This document shows, piece by piece, positions 25,802 to 34,909 of a stretch of 64,000 nucleotides of DNA. Source of the DNA: Saccharophagus sp. K07 (GTDB lineage: Bacteria; Pseudomonadota; Gammaproteobacteria; Pseudomonadales; Cellvibrionaceae); the NCBI RefSeq assembly GCF_014336955.1, contig NZ_QRAI01000003.1:1-64000 (forward strand). The letters are read 5' to 3'. The position numbers and the translations under genes are program-made. The notes beneath the pieces were generated by a model. That model searched no databases. It was given only the letters and a program-made list of their open reading frames with translations, and was not told the origin of the DNA. Each line of letters begins with the position of its first letter. The first letter of the stretch is position 1.

Positions 25802-26479
25802 TTATGTGGGTATAGCACTGTTGATCCGCAATTGATTGACATAGAGATGCGCAAGCCGCGTCGGCTCCGGCAAGCGATAACCGCGCAGACAATGGCGGGT
25901 AATCTCCAGTGCGTCGTCACAGCTCATACCAGTGCCGGGGGAAATAAAAATCGGCCGGCTGTTCTTGCGGCTGCGATAACAAAAACCGCGCATTTCGCCT
26001 TGGTATTTCACGGTGCTGATGGAGCCCGGCAGCAACTCGGGGTCGATAAATTCACCTGACAAAGGTTTTTTGGCGCACCCCAGGCTCGGCACCTCAGCCG
26101 CCAAGCCAAAGTGACTGGCAACCCCCATTTTGCGCGGATGCATAATGCCGTGGCCGTCCACCATCACCACGTCCGGTTTGAGCTCTAACCCGCCCCAGGC
26201 GCGATACAGAGCGGGAACTTCGCGGAACGATAAATAGCCGGGCACGTAGGGCACTTCCACTTCTTCCACCACCCCACTTTGGGTAATCGGCTGCAGAGTT
26301 TCGTAATCCAGCACCACTATGCCAGCGTAGACCGTTTTGCTGCCGCGGTTGAGGGACACGTCCGCGCCGCCGATGGTGCGCGGCCGCCGTCCCAGAGGCG
26401 CCTCGGAAATCTGCTCGCGCAAACGCTCCTGCAACTTGCGCAATTCAACGGTATTGCCTTGCCAGTGCACTTTTTCCAC
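25802..26479 (-). CDS. nfi: Endonuclease V (deoxyinosine 3' endonuclease)
   Basis: About 225 residues from GTG 26479, with AAGGGG six bases upstream; E. coli Nfi is 223 residues, and longer starts lack a site. The enzyme nicks DNA at the second bond 3' to deoxyinosine. The metal-binding Asp lies in GGADVSLNRG and the conserved VMVDGHGIMHPR carries another Asp and the wedge region; the motif GCAKKPLSG and the final HCLRGYRLPEPTRLAH are typical. It is divergent from the acylphosphatase gene, 139 bases apart. Confidence 0.93.
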   Translation of the reverse strand: MEKVHWQGNTVELRKLQERLREQISEAPLGRRPRTIGGADVSLNRGSKTVYAGIVVLDYETLQPITQSGVVEEVEVPYVPGYLSFREVPALYRAWGGLELKPDVVMVDGHGIMHPRKMGVASHFGLAAEVPSLGCAKKPLSGEFIDPELLPGSISTVKYQGEMRGFCYRSRKNSRPIFISPGTGMSCDDALEITRHCLRGYRLPEPTRLAHLYVNQLRINSAIPT

Positions 26480-26618
26480 GCCATTCCCCTTATTAATCAC
26501 TAAACGTTTTTTAATCACTATCGATTGGAGGATGTTTACGCCCATACTTGGTGCTTTCACCTGCTTTCACCCAACTTGGTTTTTAGCTAAACCCATCAAT
26601 CCATTAAGAGGACAACGA

Positions 26619-26900
26619 ATGCAAACAGCGATTCACTTTTGGGTAACCGGCCGTGTTCAAGGGGTTTATTTTCGCAAGAGCACCCAGGATACCGCCCGCA
26701 ACCTGGGCCTGACCGGCTGGGTGCGCAATCTGCCGGACGGGCGGGTTGAGGGCGTGGCGTGCGGCGAGCGCGCGGCATTGGACCAGTTGGTTACTTGGCT
26801 GCAAAACGGGCCTGAGCTAGCCGAGGTGACCGATCTCTGTGTAGCGCCGGAATCAACCGATGATTCTGTAACAAGTTTGCGAGACTTTGAGATTCGTTAA
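26619..26900 (+). CDS. acyP: Acylphosphatase
   Basis: 93 residues from ATG 26619 with AGAGG seven bases upstream. The frame stays open well upstream, but the family length (about 92) fixes this start. The catalytic Arg is in GRVQGVYFRKSTQ and the Asn in GLTGWVRNLPDGRVEGV, both in the expected places. The enzyme hydrolyses acyl phosphates in the cytoplasm. Confidence 0.93.
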   Translation: MQTAIHFWVTGRVQGVYFRKSTQDTARNLGLTGWVRNLPDGRVEGVACGERAALDQLVTWLQNGPELAEVTDLCVAPESTDDSVTSLRDFEIR

Positions 26901-26982
26901 CGAGCAGGCATTCGCATTTCCAGACAGGACAAACCGGTACACTGTCCCTTCCATAGTGTTCTTCTGACTGAAAGGGGCAGAA

Positions 26983-28815
26983 ATGAGAATAATAAGCGCG
27001 TTGATCATCGGATCCTGTATCGGGCTGACCGCCTGCGGATCCGATACCAGCAGTGGTAATCCGGGCGGATCCTCCAGCAGTTCCAGTTCTTCGAGCAGCT
27101 CCAGCTCGTCCAGTAGTTCTTCATCCAGCTCAAGCTCTTCCAGCAGCTCGAGCAGTTCCAGCTCTTCAAGTGGAGTGGTGATTCCCTCCAACGACAAGAT
27201 CAAGGTCAATCAGCTCGGCTTCCTGCCAGCAGGTCCCAAAGTTGCGATTGTGCCCAATACAGGCGCGACCACCTTTGCTTTGATCGACGGCCAGAACAAT
27301 ACGGTGTTTAGCGGCAACCTGTCCGCCGCAGCCACCTGGGAGCCATCGCAGGAAAACGTGCGCAAAGCGGACTTTTCTTCCTTCAGCACGCCGGGCACCT
27401 ACCGCATCCGCGTTGCCGGTCTGGCGGATTCCAACTCTTTCCGCATCGATAAAGACGTGTTCAACGATCTGCACGACGCTGCGGCAAAAGCCTATTACTT
27501 CAACCGCGCCAGTACCGCCCTCACCGCGCAATATGCTGGCCAATGGGCGCGCGCCGCCGGTCACCCCGACACCAACGTGCAGGTCCACAGCTCTGCCGCA
27601 ACCGCGCAGCGCCCGACTGGCACTGTGATCTCTGCACCCAAGGGCTGGTACGACGCCGGGGATTACAACAAGTACATAGTCAACTCGGGTATTTCGACCT
27701 ACACATTGCTGATCGCCTACGAGCACTTCTCCCGTTTCTATCAGACGCGCAACCACAATATTCCCGAGTCCAGCAACTCAGTGCCCGACCTGCTGGATGA
27801 AATTATGTGGAACGTCGAGTGGATGGAAAAAATGCAGGATCTGGACGGCGGCGTGTACCACAAGCTGACGACCCAGAACTTCGCTGGCGAAGTCATGCCT
27901 GACCGCACCAACTCACAGCGCTATGTGGTGCAGAAGACAACCGCTGCCACGCTGAACTTCGCCGCCGTCATGGCGGTGGCAAGCCGCGTCCTGGCGGACT
28001 ATGAAGGGCAGTTCCCGGGCAAATCCGCCGCTTACGCCAGCGCCGCAGTGAAAGCGTGGAACTGGGCGAAAGCCAACGCCAACGTCCCCTATCGCCAGCC
28101 CAACGACATCAAAACCGGTGAATACGGCGACCTCACCTTCAACGACGAATTTGCCTGGGCAGCGGCGGAGCTGTATCTACAAACCGGCGAGCAGTCCTAT
28201 CTCAACGAATTCTGGGCGGCGGATGCACCTGCTTATGCGCCTTGGTGGGGTGGCGTCGGAGCTCTGGGTTACATCTCTCTGGCGACTCACGGCCAGGGCA
28301 AGCTGAGCTCTACGGACTATCAGAAGGTGACCAATGCGTTGCTTTCAACCGCCAATTACCTGAGGGGCCTGCAGCAGAGCTCCGCCTACGGCGTCTCTCT
28401 GACCAAAGACGATTTCGTCTGGGGCTCCAACAGTGGCGGTATGAACCAGGCCTTGATGTTGTTGCAGGCTTACCGTCTGACCAAAGACGTATCCTATTAC
28501 AACGCTGCCTACGCGATGCTGGATTATGTGTTGGGCCGCAATGCGACGGATTACTCCTTCGTCACCGGCTTCGGCCACAAATCGCCCAAGGACATCCACC
28601 ACCGTCAATCACGCGCGGATGGTATAGCCGATCCAGTGCCCGGCTTCCTGGTCGGCGGCCCGCACGATGGCCAGCAAGATGAATGCCCCGGATATCCGTC
28701 CAAGATACCGGCCAAATCCTACCTGGATACCTGGTGCAGCTACTCCACCAACGAAGTCACCATCAACTGGAACGCCCCATTGGTTTATGTGACTGCGGCC
28801 ATTCTTAACCCCTAA
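26983..28815 (+). CDS. Glycoside hydrolase family 9 endoglucanase lipoprotein with polyserine linker
   Basis: 610 residues with AAGGGG five bases before ATG. The lipoprotein signal ends in LTAC, Cys18 being lipidated. Residues 30-63 are 34 serines in a row, written with all six serine codons. The CelD_N immunoglobulin-like domain follows (about 68-155, KVNQLGFLPAGPKVAIV), then the GH9 catalytic domain to the end. The two catalytic-site Asp are in GWYDAGDYNKY, the conserved His in TGFGHKSPKDIHHRQ, and the acid Glu in STNEVTINWNAPL. It should cleave beta-1,4-glucan while held at the cell surface. The polyserine linker is a mark of Cellvibrio enzymes. No cellulose-binding module is present. Confidence 0.93.
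   Translation: MRIISALIIGSCIGLTACGSDTSSGNPGGSSSSSSSSSSSSSSSSSSSSSSSSSSSSSSSSSSGVVIPSNDKIKVNQLGFLPAGPKVAIVPNTGATTFALIDGQNNTVFSGNLSAAATWEPSQENVRKADFSSFSTPGTYRIRVAGLADSNSFRIDKDVFNDLHDAAAKAYYFNRASTALTAQYAGQWARAAGHPDTNVQVHSSAATAQRPTGTVISAPKGWYDAGDYNKYIVNSGISTYTLLIAYEHFSRFYQTRNHNIPESSNSVPDLLDEIMWNVEWMEKMQDLDGGVYHKLTTQNFAGEVMPDRTNSQRYVVQKTTAATLNFAAVMAVASRVLADYEGQFPGKSAAYASAAVKAWNWAKANANVPYRQPNDIKTGEYGDLTFNDEFAWAAAELYLQTGEQSYLNEFWAADAPAYAPWWGGVGALGYISLATHGQGKLSSTDYQKVTNALLSTANYLRGLQQSSAYGVSLTKDDFVWGSNSGGMNQALMLLQAYRLTKDVSYYNAAYAMLDYVLGRNATDYSFVTGFGHKSPKDIHHRQSRADGIADPVPGFLVGGPHDGQQDECPGYPSKIPAKSYLDTWCSYSTNEVTINWNAPLVYVTAAILNP
27070..27171 (+). repeat. Polyserine-coding tract with mixed codons
   Basis: Thirty-four serine codons in a row (residues 30-63) drawn from all six serine codons in irregular order. 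The DNA is therefore not a simple tandem repeat even though the protein is a homopolymer. Confidence 0.9.
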
Positions 28816-28930
28816 ACCGCATCCCTAGATCCTTGAAATAACCCCTCCGCTGGCCAGCGCTTGACACCCGACAAAGCGCTGGCCAGTATTTACCCCGCTC
28901 CTCACTCCACCTTTTTCTCCACCACTACTT

Positions 28931-29281
28931 ATGCATCCGATTATTACTGCCGTAGGCCTGCTGTTTTGCAGCAATATTTTTATGACTTTCGCCTGGTACG
29001 CTCATTTAAAAGAACTCAACCACAAACCCTGGTTGATTGCCGCTCTGGTGAGCTGGGGCATTGCACTGGTGGAATATTTATTTCAGGTTCCCGCCAATCG
29101 CATCGGTTATACGGTGCTGAGCGTTGGACAACTTAAAATCGCCCAGGAAGTCATTACCCTCACCGTATTTGTGCCCTTTGCGATTTTTTATTTAAAAGAA
29201 CCTTTAAAGCTGGATTATTTATGGGCGGGCCTGTGTATGCTGGGCGCCGTATATTTTATGTTTCGCGACAAACTGGGCTGA
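28931..29281 (+). CDS. DUF486 small membrane protein (DMT-like)
   Basis: 116 residues with four membrane segments: ITAVGLLFCSNIFMTFAWYA, WLIAALVSWGIALVEYLFQV, ITLTVFVPFAIFYL and LWAGLCMLGAVYFMF. The motif FQVPANRIGY, followed by LKIAQEVITLTVF, is the conserved signature of DUF486, related to small multidrug-resistance-type transporters. The function is not known. Confidence 0.85.
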   Translation: MHPIITAVGLLFCSNIFMTFAWYAHLKELNHKPWLIAALVSWGIALVEYLFQVPANRIGYTVLSVGQLKIAQEVITLTVFVPFAIFYLKEPLKLDYLWAGLCMLGAVYFMFRDKLG

Positions 29282-29330
29282 CAGCAGTTTGATTCGGGAA
29301 AAAGAAATCCCTGTAGAGGATAAGTGGTAA

Positions 29331-31592
29331 ATGATCCTAAAAAAGCTGGGTTATCTCGCCCTGCTAGTAGCAGCGGCGGCGCTCGGCGGATGGCTGCTGC
29401 AAACAGGCTTCGGCAAAATTCAGGCACTGCGCCAACTCGAGCGCGTGCCAGCGGCGCAAGCTGCCTATGTGTTACCTGGAGAAGTCACACTTAACGCTAC
29501 AGCGGTTGTCGACCAGCACACCACGGGCAGTTATTACACCCAGACACCCAGTCTGTTTTATCACTACACCCGCGAACGCAAGACTGTCGACAGCGACGGC
29601 AAAACCCAGTGGCGCACTGAGTTCCGTCATACCGACGGCGTCGATTTTTTATTGGAAGACTTATCCGGCCATCTGCGCGTGCGCATCGCCGACCACGCGG
29701 ACGCCGTGCAGTGGTCGTTGCGCCAGTCGTTTGTCGAAACCCATGGCGATATCCGCCACACCGAATGGCGCCTGGAACCCGGCGATAAGGTTTTCGTGTT
29801 CGGCAAAGCCGAGTTGGCTGAACATGGCATGGCCCTGCATTTTGACCGGCAGGGCGCGTACAACCCGATTCTCTCCCATTATTCCCAGGCCAGCTCGCAA
29901 AGCCGTTTTGGCAACAGCGGTTTATGGACTTTATGGGGCGGGCTCTCCTGCTTAGCGATTGCGGTTTTTGCGCTGGCGCATGTGCTCGGTGTGCACCGGA
30001 TTTTGGCTTTTGTCAGCCTGCTCGGCGTGGTGCAAATGGTCGCGCTGATTCATCTCTCCCTGCTGATGATCCGCGCTGATTTGCGCAGCGGCATCGAGCG
30101 CTTTCACCAACAAAATGCTGCCGCCGAATCCCAAGCGGCTGCGCTTTTTAACGCGCAGGGTCTGACTTGGGACGGTTGGCAATCTCTGGCACAAGCCAAT
30201 CTCTCCGCTGAGGATGAAAAACGCCTGCGTGCTTATCAGCGGTATCTGGCAATCAACCAACAACGTTTGGCTGTGCAAATGAATTCTGCACCGGAGCGCT
30301 GGTTATTGCCGGTTTGGGAACTGACTCCACCCGCACCTATAAAAGGAATGGATCCCGAAGACGAAGTGGAAATCCGTCGCCAACTCGCCGAATTTCCGCA
30401 AACGCACTTGCCTGGTTTACTCCCGTGGATTGCCATGACAATCGCCGCCCTGGTCGCGTTAATTTTCACGTGGACTGCCTTGCGGACGATTCGCGTTAAA
30501 CGACTTATCGAAAATCTCACTACCTCTCCAACTCGCGGTGTCAGTTGCGGCCTGACGGAAATCTGCGGAGAAATTCAGCCGGCCGAAGGTGCGGAATTGT
30601 TGACCACACCATATTTCGCCACCAAATGTCTTTGGTATCTCTACAAAAAAGAAGAAAAACGCGGCGCAGGAAAAAATGCACGCTGGCATCCGCTGGAACG
30701 AGAAATTCGCAATGCGCCATTTTTTGTGCGCGATGCCGAAGGCCAATTGCCTGTTCAAGCAGATAATGCAGAGGTCATCACCCGCCATGTCACGCGCAAA
30801 ACTGTGGGCAAATTGCGTTACACCCAGGCGGTGTTGAAAGCGGGCGATCCAATATATGCAGTGGCAGTCGCGGCTATAGATCCGGCACAGCCAGACCGCT
30901 TGATGCTGCGCGCAGGGGACATGAAAGAGCCTTTTATTTTGAGCAATTATGCCGAGCAGGAAGTGATGTTAAGCAAAGCGAGCAGCAGCATGTTGTCGCT
31001 TTGTGCTGCAGTCAGCGGTGTGTTGCTTGCGGTCATGTTGGCGTTTGGCATCCACGGCAGTTTTTCACCGCTGGATTCTCTAATTGCGGCTGCCGTACTT
31101 CCCATTTATATGCTGGTGATCATGCTGATCCTGCATTACAACGATCTGATCTTTTTACGCCAGCGCGCTTTGCGCAATTGGGCCAACATCGATGTATCGC
31201 TAAAAAAACGCAAAGACCTGATCGACGCCCTGGCAAAAACTGCGCAAACTGTACTTCAGCATGAGCGTAATCTGTTGCAAAAATTGTCGCTGCTACGCGC
31301 TGCCCTGACACAAACCCAAGGGAACCAAATAAAGGTAGCGGAATATTTACGCCAGGAAAAAGCCTTTCAGCGATTATTGCGTGCGGTCGCCGAGAATTAT
31401 CCGGATCTTAAAAGCCGGGAATTGATGCAACGGTTAATGACGGTGATCAGCGACGGAGAAACGGAAATTGCACTCTTAAGGCAGGGTTATAACGACGCGG
31501 CAACAGCCTACAACACCCGCATTACTTCCATACCGGATATCATACTGGCCAAGTTTTTTTATTTCCGGCGTTTGGAACTGATTACTGAATAG
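29331..31592 (+). CDS. Large membrane protein with GIDE-like middle and LemA-like C-terminus
   Basis: 753 residues, GAGGA ten bases before the ATG. A membrane anchor opens the protein (YLALLVAAAALGGWLLQ). About 200 periplasmic residues follow, then two membrane helices, another soluble stretch, and a helix near 370-390. A cytosolic region around residues 400-550 has CLWYLYKKEEKRG and later VLKAGDPIYAVAVA, resembling the GIDE (E3-ligase-like) domain found in bacteria. Two more helices precede the C-terminal 150 residues, which look like LemA: HYNDLIFLRQRALRNWANID and GYNDAATAYNTRITSIPD. LemA and GIDE proteins are often neighbours; here they seem fused. The role is unknown. Confidence 0.75.
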   Translation: MILKKLGYLALLVAAAALGGWLLQTGFGKIQALRQLERVPAAQAAYVLPGEVTLNATAVVDQHTTGSYYTQTPSLFYHYTRERKTVDSDGKTQWRTEFRHTDGVDFLLEDLSGHLRVRIADHADAVQWSLRQSFVETHGDIRHTEWRLEPGDKVFVFGKAELAEHGMALHFDRQGAYNPILSHYSQASSQSRFGNSGLWTLWGGLSCLAIAVFALAHVLGVHRILAFVSLLGVVQMVALIHLSLLMIRADLRSGIERFHQQNAAAESQAAALFNAQGLTWDGWQSLAQANLSAEDEKRLRAYQRYLAINQQRLAVQMNSAPERWLLPVWELTPPAPIKGMDPEDEVEIRRQLAEFPQTHLPGLLPWIAMTIAALVALIFTWTALRTIRVKRLIENLTTSPTRGVSCGLTEICGEIQPAEGAELLTTPYFATKCLWYLYKKEEKRGAGKNARWHPLEREIRNAPFFVRDAEGQLPVQADNAEVITRHVTRKTVGKLRYTQAVLKAGDPIYAVAVAAIDPAQPDRLMLRAGDMKEPFILSNYAEQEVMLSKASSSMLSLCAAVSGVLLAVMLAFGIHGSFSPLDSLIAAAVLPIYMLVIMLILHYNDLIFLRQRALRNWANIDVSLKKRKDLIDALAKTAQTVLQHERNLLQKLSLLRAALTQTQGNQIKVAEYLRQEKAFQRLLRAVAENYPDLKSRELMQRLMTVISDGETEIALLRQGYNDAATAYNTRITSIPDIILAKFFYFRRLELITE

Positions 31593-31611
31593 AATTAGAC
31601 AAACTAATAAA

Positions 31612-31634
31612 ACAGTGGCCGCGAGGGCCACTGT
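31612..31634 (-). terminator. Terminator of the downstream polyserine lipoprotein gene
   Basis: ACAGTGGCC pairs with GGCCACTGT around a five-base loop. On the minus strand the stem is followed by TTTTATTAG, so it ends the gene whose stop is at 31644; it can also help stop the plus-strand LemA-like gene. Confidence 0.75.
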
Positions 31635-31643
31635 CTGCCAATG

Positions 31644-33053
31644 TTACGGCAAATACCGCAGTATCCAATTCCAGAACGAGAAGGTAATCTCTGCTAGAGC
31701 ATTGCCATTATCGTCCTCGATCACACCTAAGTTATCCGCGTAGACAATATTCAAATTCAAACCCCGCGCTTCATCCCGACCTTTCAACCACTGAACCCTG
31801 GAATTACTGCGCGAGTAGGTCTGACGGTATTCCCGGTCCTGATAGTTAAGGGTATGCTCATTGAGTTCTTCAGTACCGGCAGATACCCCATAGCGACTGG
31901 TCAACAGCGTTTCACCATCGAGCACCACGAGATAATTTAATTCGCCTTCGAAACTCGATTTGGCTCCGTCCCAGCCAGGATTATCCATCCATAGACTGGT
32001 GAATTCTTGCAGCACATTGTTCATTTCGCGGCTCAAATCGCTCGCCGTTAAATCCAGTGCATAATCCAACAGAACACGATCACTGCCCTGATTAAACTCC
32101 AATTTGCCAACAACAGGACTTTGGTGCGCACTCAGAGTCAGCACATTGGTATTCAAGTTGAGACTGATCAGTTCAATCGGCGCAGGTGCCGCTACACTGA
32201 ATTTAATGGAATGATCTTCGGGTTTTTCCGTATCTCGGATGACGAATGTTGCCGCATCTGGAATGGATAATCCGCGCGCTTCCAATTTTGCATCCGGCAA
32301 AGGCGCATTGCCATCACTGCTTCCGGGTGGTGGATAATCGAACACATCAAAGTGAATGGTCACCGGCTTTTCCAGTTCCAAAGAACTTGCTGGCCGCACC
32401 AGGCGCAATTTATTGATGCTTAAAACCACATTGGGAAATGGTATTTGGTAACGCGGTATCTGCTCGAGATAGCCCGGTGGAAAATCCGCTGTAAAACGAA
32501 TATCCGCCTGAACATAAACCCTGCAATCGGAGGAAAAACAAATAGTATCGTTGGCTACCACTTCGCCATCCCTTTGATAATCGACTGCCAATTGGAATCC
32601 ACTACCGTCCGTAGGAAAGGGAAATTTCTGCAGCTCAGTTAAAAGGTGATCCAAAAAATCCTGCAGCAATACCGGAGAAAGACTAATAATTTTCTGCTCA
32701 ACCTGGATATCGTCAGCAAGCAGGCCAGATAAAATGCGCCTATATCCAGAGACGCGATTCTGATCCAGCAGCCACTCGTGCGCATCGAGATGTATCAGAT
32801 GGCGAGCATTACCGACAATATAGGAACTCTGCAGGTTTCGATTCCACTCGACAAATGACGATAAATCCACACGCCCCGAACTCGAACTGGATGAACTGGA
32901 GCTGCTGCTGGATGAAGCAGAACTGCTGGACGCACTCGAGCTTGATGAACTGGAACTCGATGAACTAGAGCCGTTGGATGTTGTATCCGTATCTCTACAC
33001 GCCGACATGCTGATCCATATCAGCAATGCCAAAGTAAATTTAAGGTATTTCAT
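31644..33053 (-). CDS. Polyserine-linker lipoprotein A, unknown function
   Basis: 469 residues; GGGAGG six bases before ATG. The lipoprotein signal ends in SMSAC (Cys19), followed by a serine-rich linker broken by a few Ala (about residues 29-60) and then a 400-residue mature domain. That domain is rich in beta strands and carries a Cys pair in ICFSSDCRVYVQADI. The C-terminal third has SLWMDNPGWDG, which matches SLWINNPDWSS in the next gene upstream on this strand, so the two are paralogs. No enzymatic motif is recognised. The surface lipoprotein plus polyserine design matches the nearby GH9 cellulase and suggests a role in polysaccharide binding or capture, as inference. Confidence 0.72.
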   Translation of the reverse strand: MKYLKFTLALLIWISMSACRDTDTTSNGSSSSSSSSSSSSASSSSASSSSSSSSSSSSSGRVDLSSFVEWNRNLQSSYIVGNARHLIHLDAHEWLLDQNRVSGYRRILSGLLADDIQVEQKIISLSPVLLQDFLDHLLTELQKFPFPTDGSGFQLAVDYQRDGEVVANDTICFSSDCRVYVQADIRFTADFPPGYLEQIPRYQIPFPNVVLSINKLRLVRPASSLELEKPVTIHFDVFDYPPPGSSDGNAPLPDAKLEARGLSIPDAATFVIRDTEKPEDHSIKFSVAAPAPIELISLNLNTNVLTLSAHQSPVVGKLEFNQGSDRVLLDYALDLTASDLSREMNNVLQEFTSLWMDNPGWDGAKSSFEGELNYLVVLDGETLLTSRYGVSAGTEELNEHTLNYQDREYRQTYSRSNSRVQWLKGRDEARGLNLNIVYADNLGVIEDDNGNALAEITFSFWNWILRYLP

Positions 33054-33250
33054 ATACTGCCTCCCAGTATCAAAGGGTTGTGGTTTTGAAATGTTTTATC
33101 GTTACCCCGATGAATCATTCTCCACATTGGGAGGTCCTACAGATTCACCTACTTTTTCTAAAAGCCATTTCAAAAGTGCCTGTATTTCTCGACCCAACTT
33201 TGATATAGCTTCTCCGCTTGCTTCCCTACCTATAAACTCCCTATTGAAAT

Positions 33251-34711
33251 CTAATTTTGTTCTGCCTGATACCACTCGGCAAAATTATCTTTATTGATCT
33301 GAAGTGGAGGATCGCCGCTGATATAGCCTTGCAGTTTTCCGTCAGCACCATGGGAAACTGTTATAGATATATCCTCTCCCTGCGCATCCAATTTCAGCCA
33401 AGATCCGCTTAGTTCCCGGATATGCTCATGATTAAGAACCTGCTCCGCAGTGGTCACTTGATAGTGATTCTTCTCAAGAAGAAACACTTCCAGATCCGAA
33501 CTGACTTTTAATATTTCATCGTCGTTTTCAGCGTAGGTGCCGCTGAATCTCGCTTTGACAAATCCAAGTCGCGATGACCAATCCGGGTTATTAATCCAAA
33601 GCGATCGCCAATCTTTTTTAAGATCTGCCAAAGCATGCTGGCCTTTTGGGATAACCAAGTAGCCTTCAAAACCCGCGTTTACACTGCGGTTCTGCTCTTC
33701 CAACTTGATCTCTGATAACAGCTGAATACTTTGGTCCACATTTGAAAACAGAACAGAAAAATCAAAAGTAGGAGTGATGCTGGGCAGAGATACCAGAACC
33801 ACATTGGGCTCTAATATCGCTGCCACATTAAGATCCAAAACCGTCTCCTGTGCTGTATCTGAGTTGGCAATAACAATAAAGCCGTTATAGGACAGCGTAG
33901 CGCCGTAAATATCCAGCTTTTCAGGATAAACCCAGATATTGGTGAAGACTTCGGATCCCAAACCTGGCCCGGTGAGATGCTCAGTCAGTATCTTTTCGAA
34001 AGTTATTGCGAGATTGCCAGTAAACTGAAGTGAAATCCCCTGATTTTCGATGTATAAACCGGTTATTTGAATGCTGCCCTTATCGAATATGTATTTAAAA
34101 ATGACGTCAGTTTGGCTTTCGTCTAGTGTATAGGTGCCCGTCACAGAGGAACCCAGCTCGACGTTTGCCTGGACCACCACCTTGCAACTTTGCCCTTGGC
34201 AGTCGCTCGATGAGAGCGTGAGGGTTTGATCTATGACATATAAATGCCGAGTATCTGCTACGCCTTGTCTAAAAAGTCGGTATCCACCGGGCGTAACTTC
34301 TCGAGGCCATTGAATTTCTTCTTCAGGACGAACGCCATTTGTTGCAGCCATAATCTCGAACATAAAGGCCGCCGCGAGCTTTTTTAAAGCCACTTCGAAA
34401 TTATGCCCCGGCAAAATCAAGTCAAATTTTTGCAGAAAATCCGAGAAATTTGCTTGCGAAGAGGGCGCAAGAACAACTTGTTGATTTTTGAAAATCTGTA
34501 ATTGCCGGCCATTTCCGTGGTCGTGAGCCCGAAGAAAATCCGTATTCCACGTCAAGAAATTCCGTTGCTCTTCCGAACCTTCAAACACACCCGAACTGCT
34601 GGACGAGCTGGAAGAACTGGAGGATGACGAACTCGAATTGGTATCGTCCGATTTACAGGCCGCCAAACTGATCAACAAGAAAAACGGCAGCCAAACTTTG
34701 TAAAGCTGCAT
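33251..34711 (-). CDS. Polyserine-linker lipoprotein B, paralog of A
   Basis: 486 residues; GGGAG seven bases before ATG. Lipoprotein signal ending LAAC (Cys19), a short run of about 15 serines, then a mature domain of about 445 residues. It shares with lipoprotein A the order of features: an N-terminal WNTDFLRAHDHGNGRQL stretch (WNRNLQSSYIVGNARHL in A), a central Cys pair (DCQGQSCKVVVQANV) before a beta-rich region, and the SLWINNPDWSS motif. Identity looks low overall, so the duplication is old. About 200 bases separate the genes. I do not recognise the family. Confidence 0.72.
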   Translation of the reverse strand: MQLYKVWLPFFLLISLAACKSDDTNSSSSSSSSSSSSSSSGVFEGSEEQRNFLTWNTDFLRAHDHGNGRQLQIFKNQQVVLAPSSQANFSDFLQKFDLILPGHNFEVALKKLAAAFMFEIMAATNGVRPEEEIQWPREVTPGGYRLFRQGVADTRHLYVIDQTLTLSSSDCQGQSCKVVVQANVELGSSVTGTYTLDESQTDVIFKYIFDKGSIQITGLYIENQGISLQFTGNLAITFEKILTEHLTGPGLGSEVFTNIWVYPEKLDIYGATLSYNGFIVIANSDTAQETVLDLNVAAILEPNVVLVSLPSITPTFDFSVLFSNVDQSIQLLSEIKLEEQNRSVNAGFEGYLVIPKGQHALADLKKDWRSLWINNPDWSSRLGFVKARFSGTYAENDDEILKVSSDLEVFLLEKNHYQVTTAEQVLNHEHIRELSGSWLKLDAQGEDISITVSHGADGKLQGYISGDPPLQINKDNFAEWYQAEQN

Positions 34712-34868
34712 GACGAAGCTCCCTATGCCGCCCTGAGGCGGTCATTCATTATTCTTAACCCGCCATCAGAGAACGCACTCTCGGGAGAGATACCCAATCT
34801 CTTTGAATCACAGAGCGGGTACCAGGTTAACTTACCTCAATTTGTTTAATGACCGACAATAGGATGCA

Positions 34869-34894
34869 GGGCTTGTGATACCTATCACAAGCCC
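34869..34894 (-). terminator. Hairpin after the YdeP-like gene
   Basis: GGGCTTGTGAT pairs perfectly with ATCACAAGCCC around a four-base loop, 16 bases after the stop of the oxidoreductase gene on the minus strand. The sequence beyond it has no clear T-run. Confidence 0.5.
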
Positions 34895-34909
34895 ATTGAG
34901 ATAATGGTT

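Noticed and set aside
32881-32970. Repetitive DNA in the polyserine lipoprotein gene as a possible tandem repeat locus or CRISPR.
   Set aside because: The pattern comes from serine codons in the coding strand with irregular codon order; there are no spacers or fixed repeat unit.
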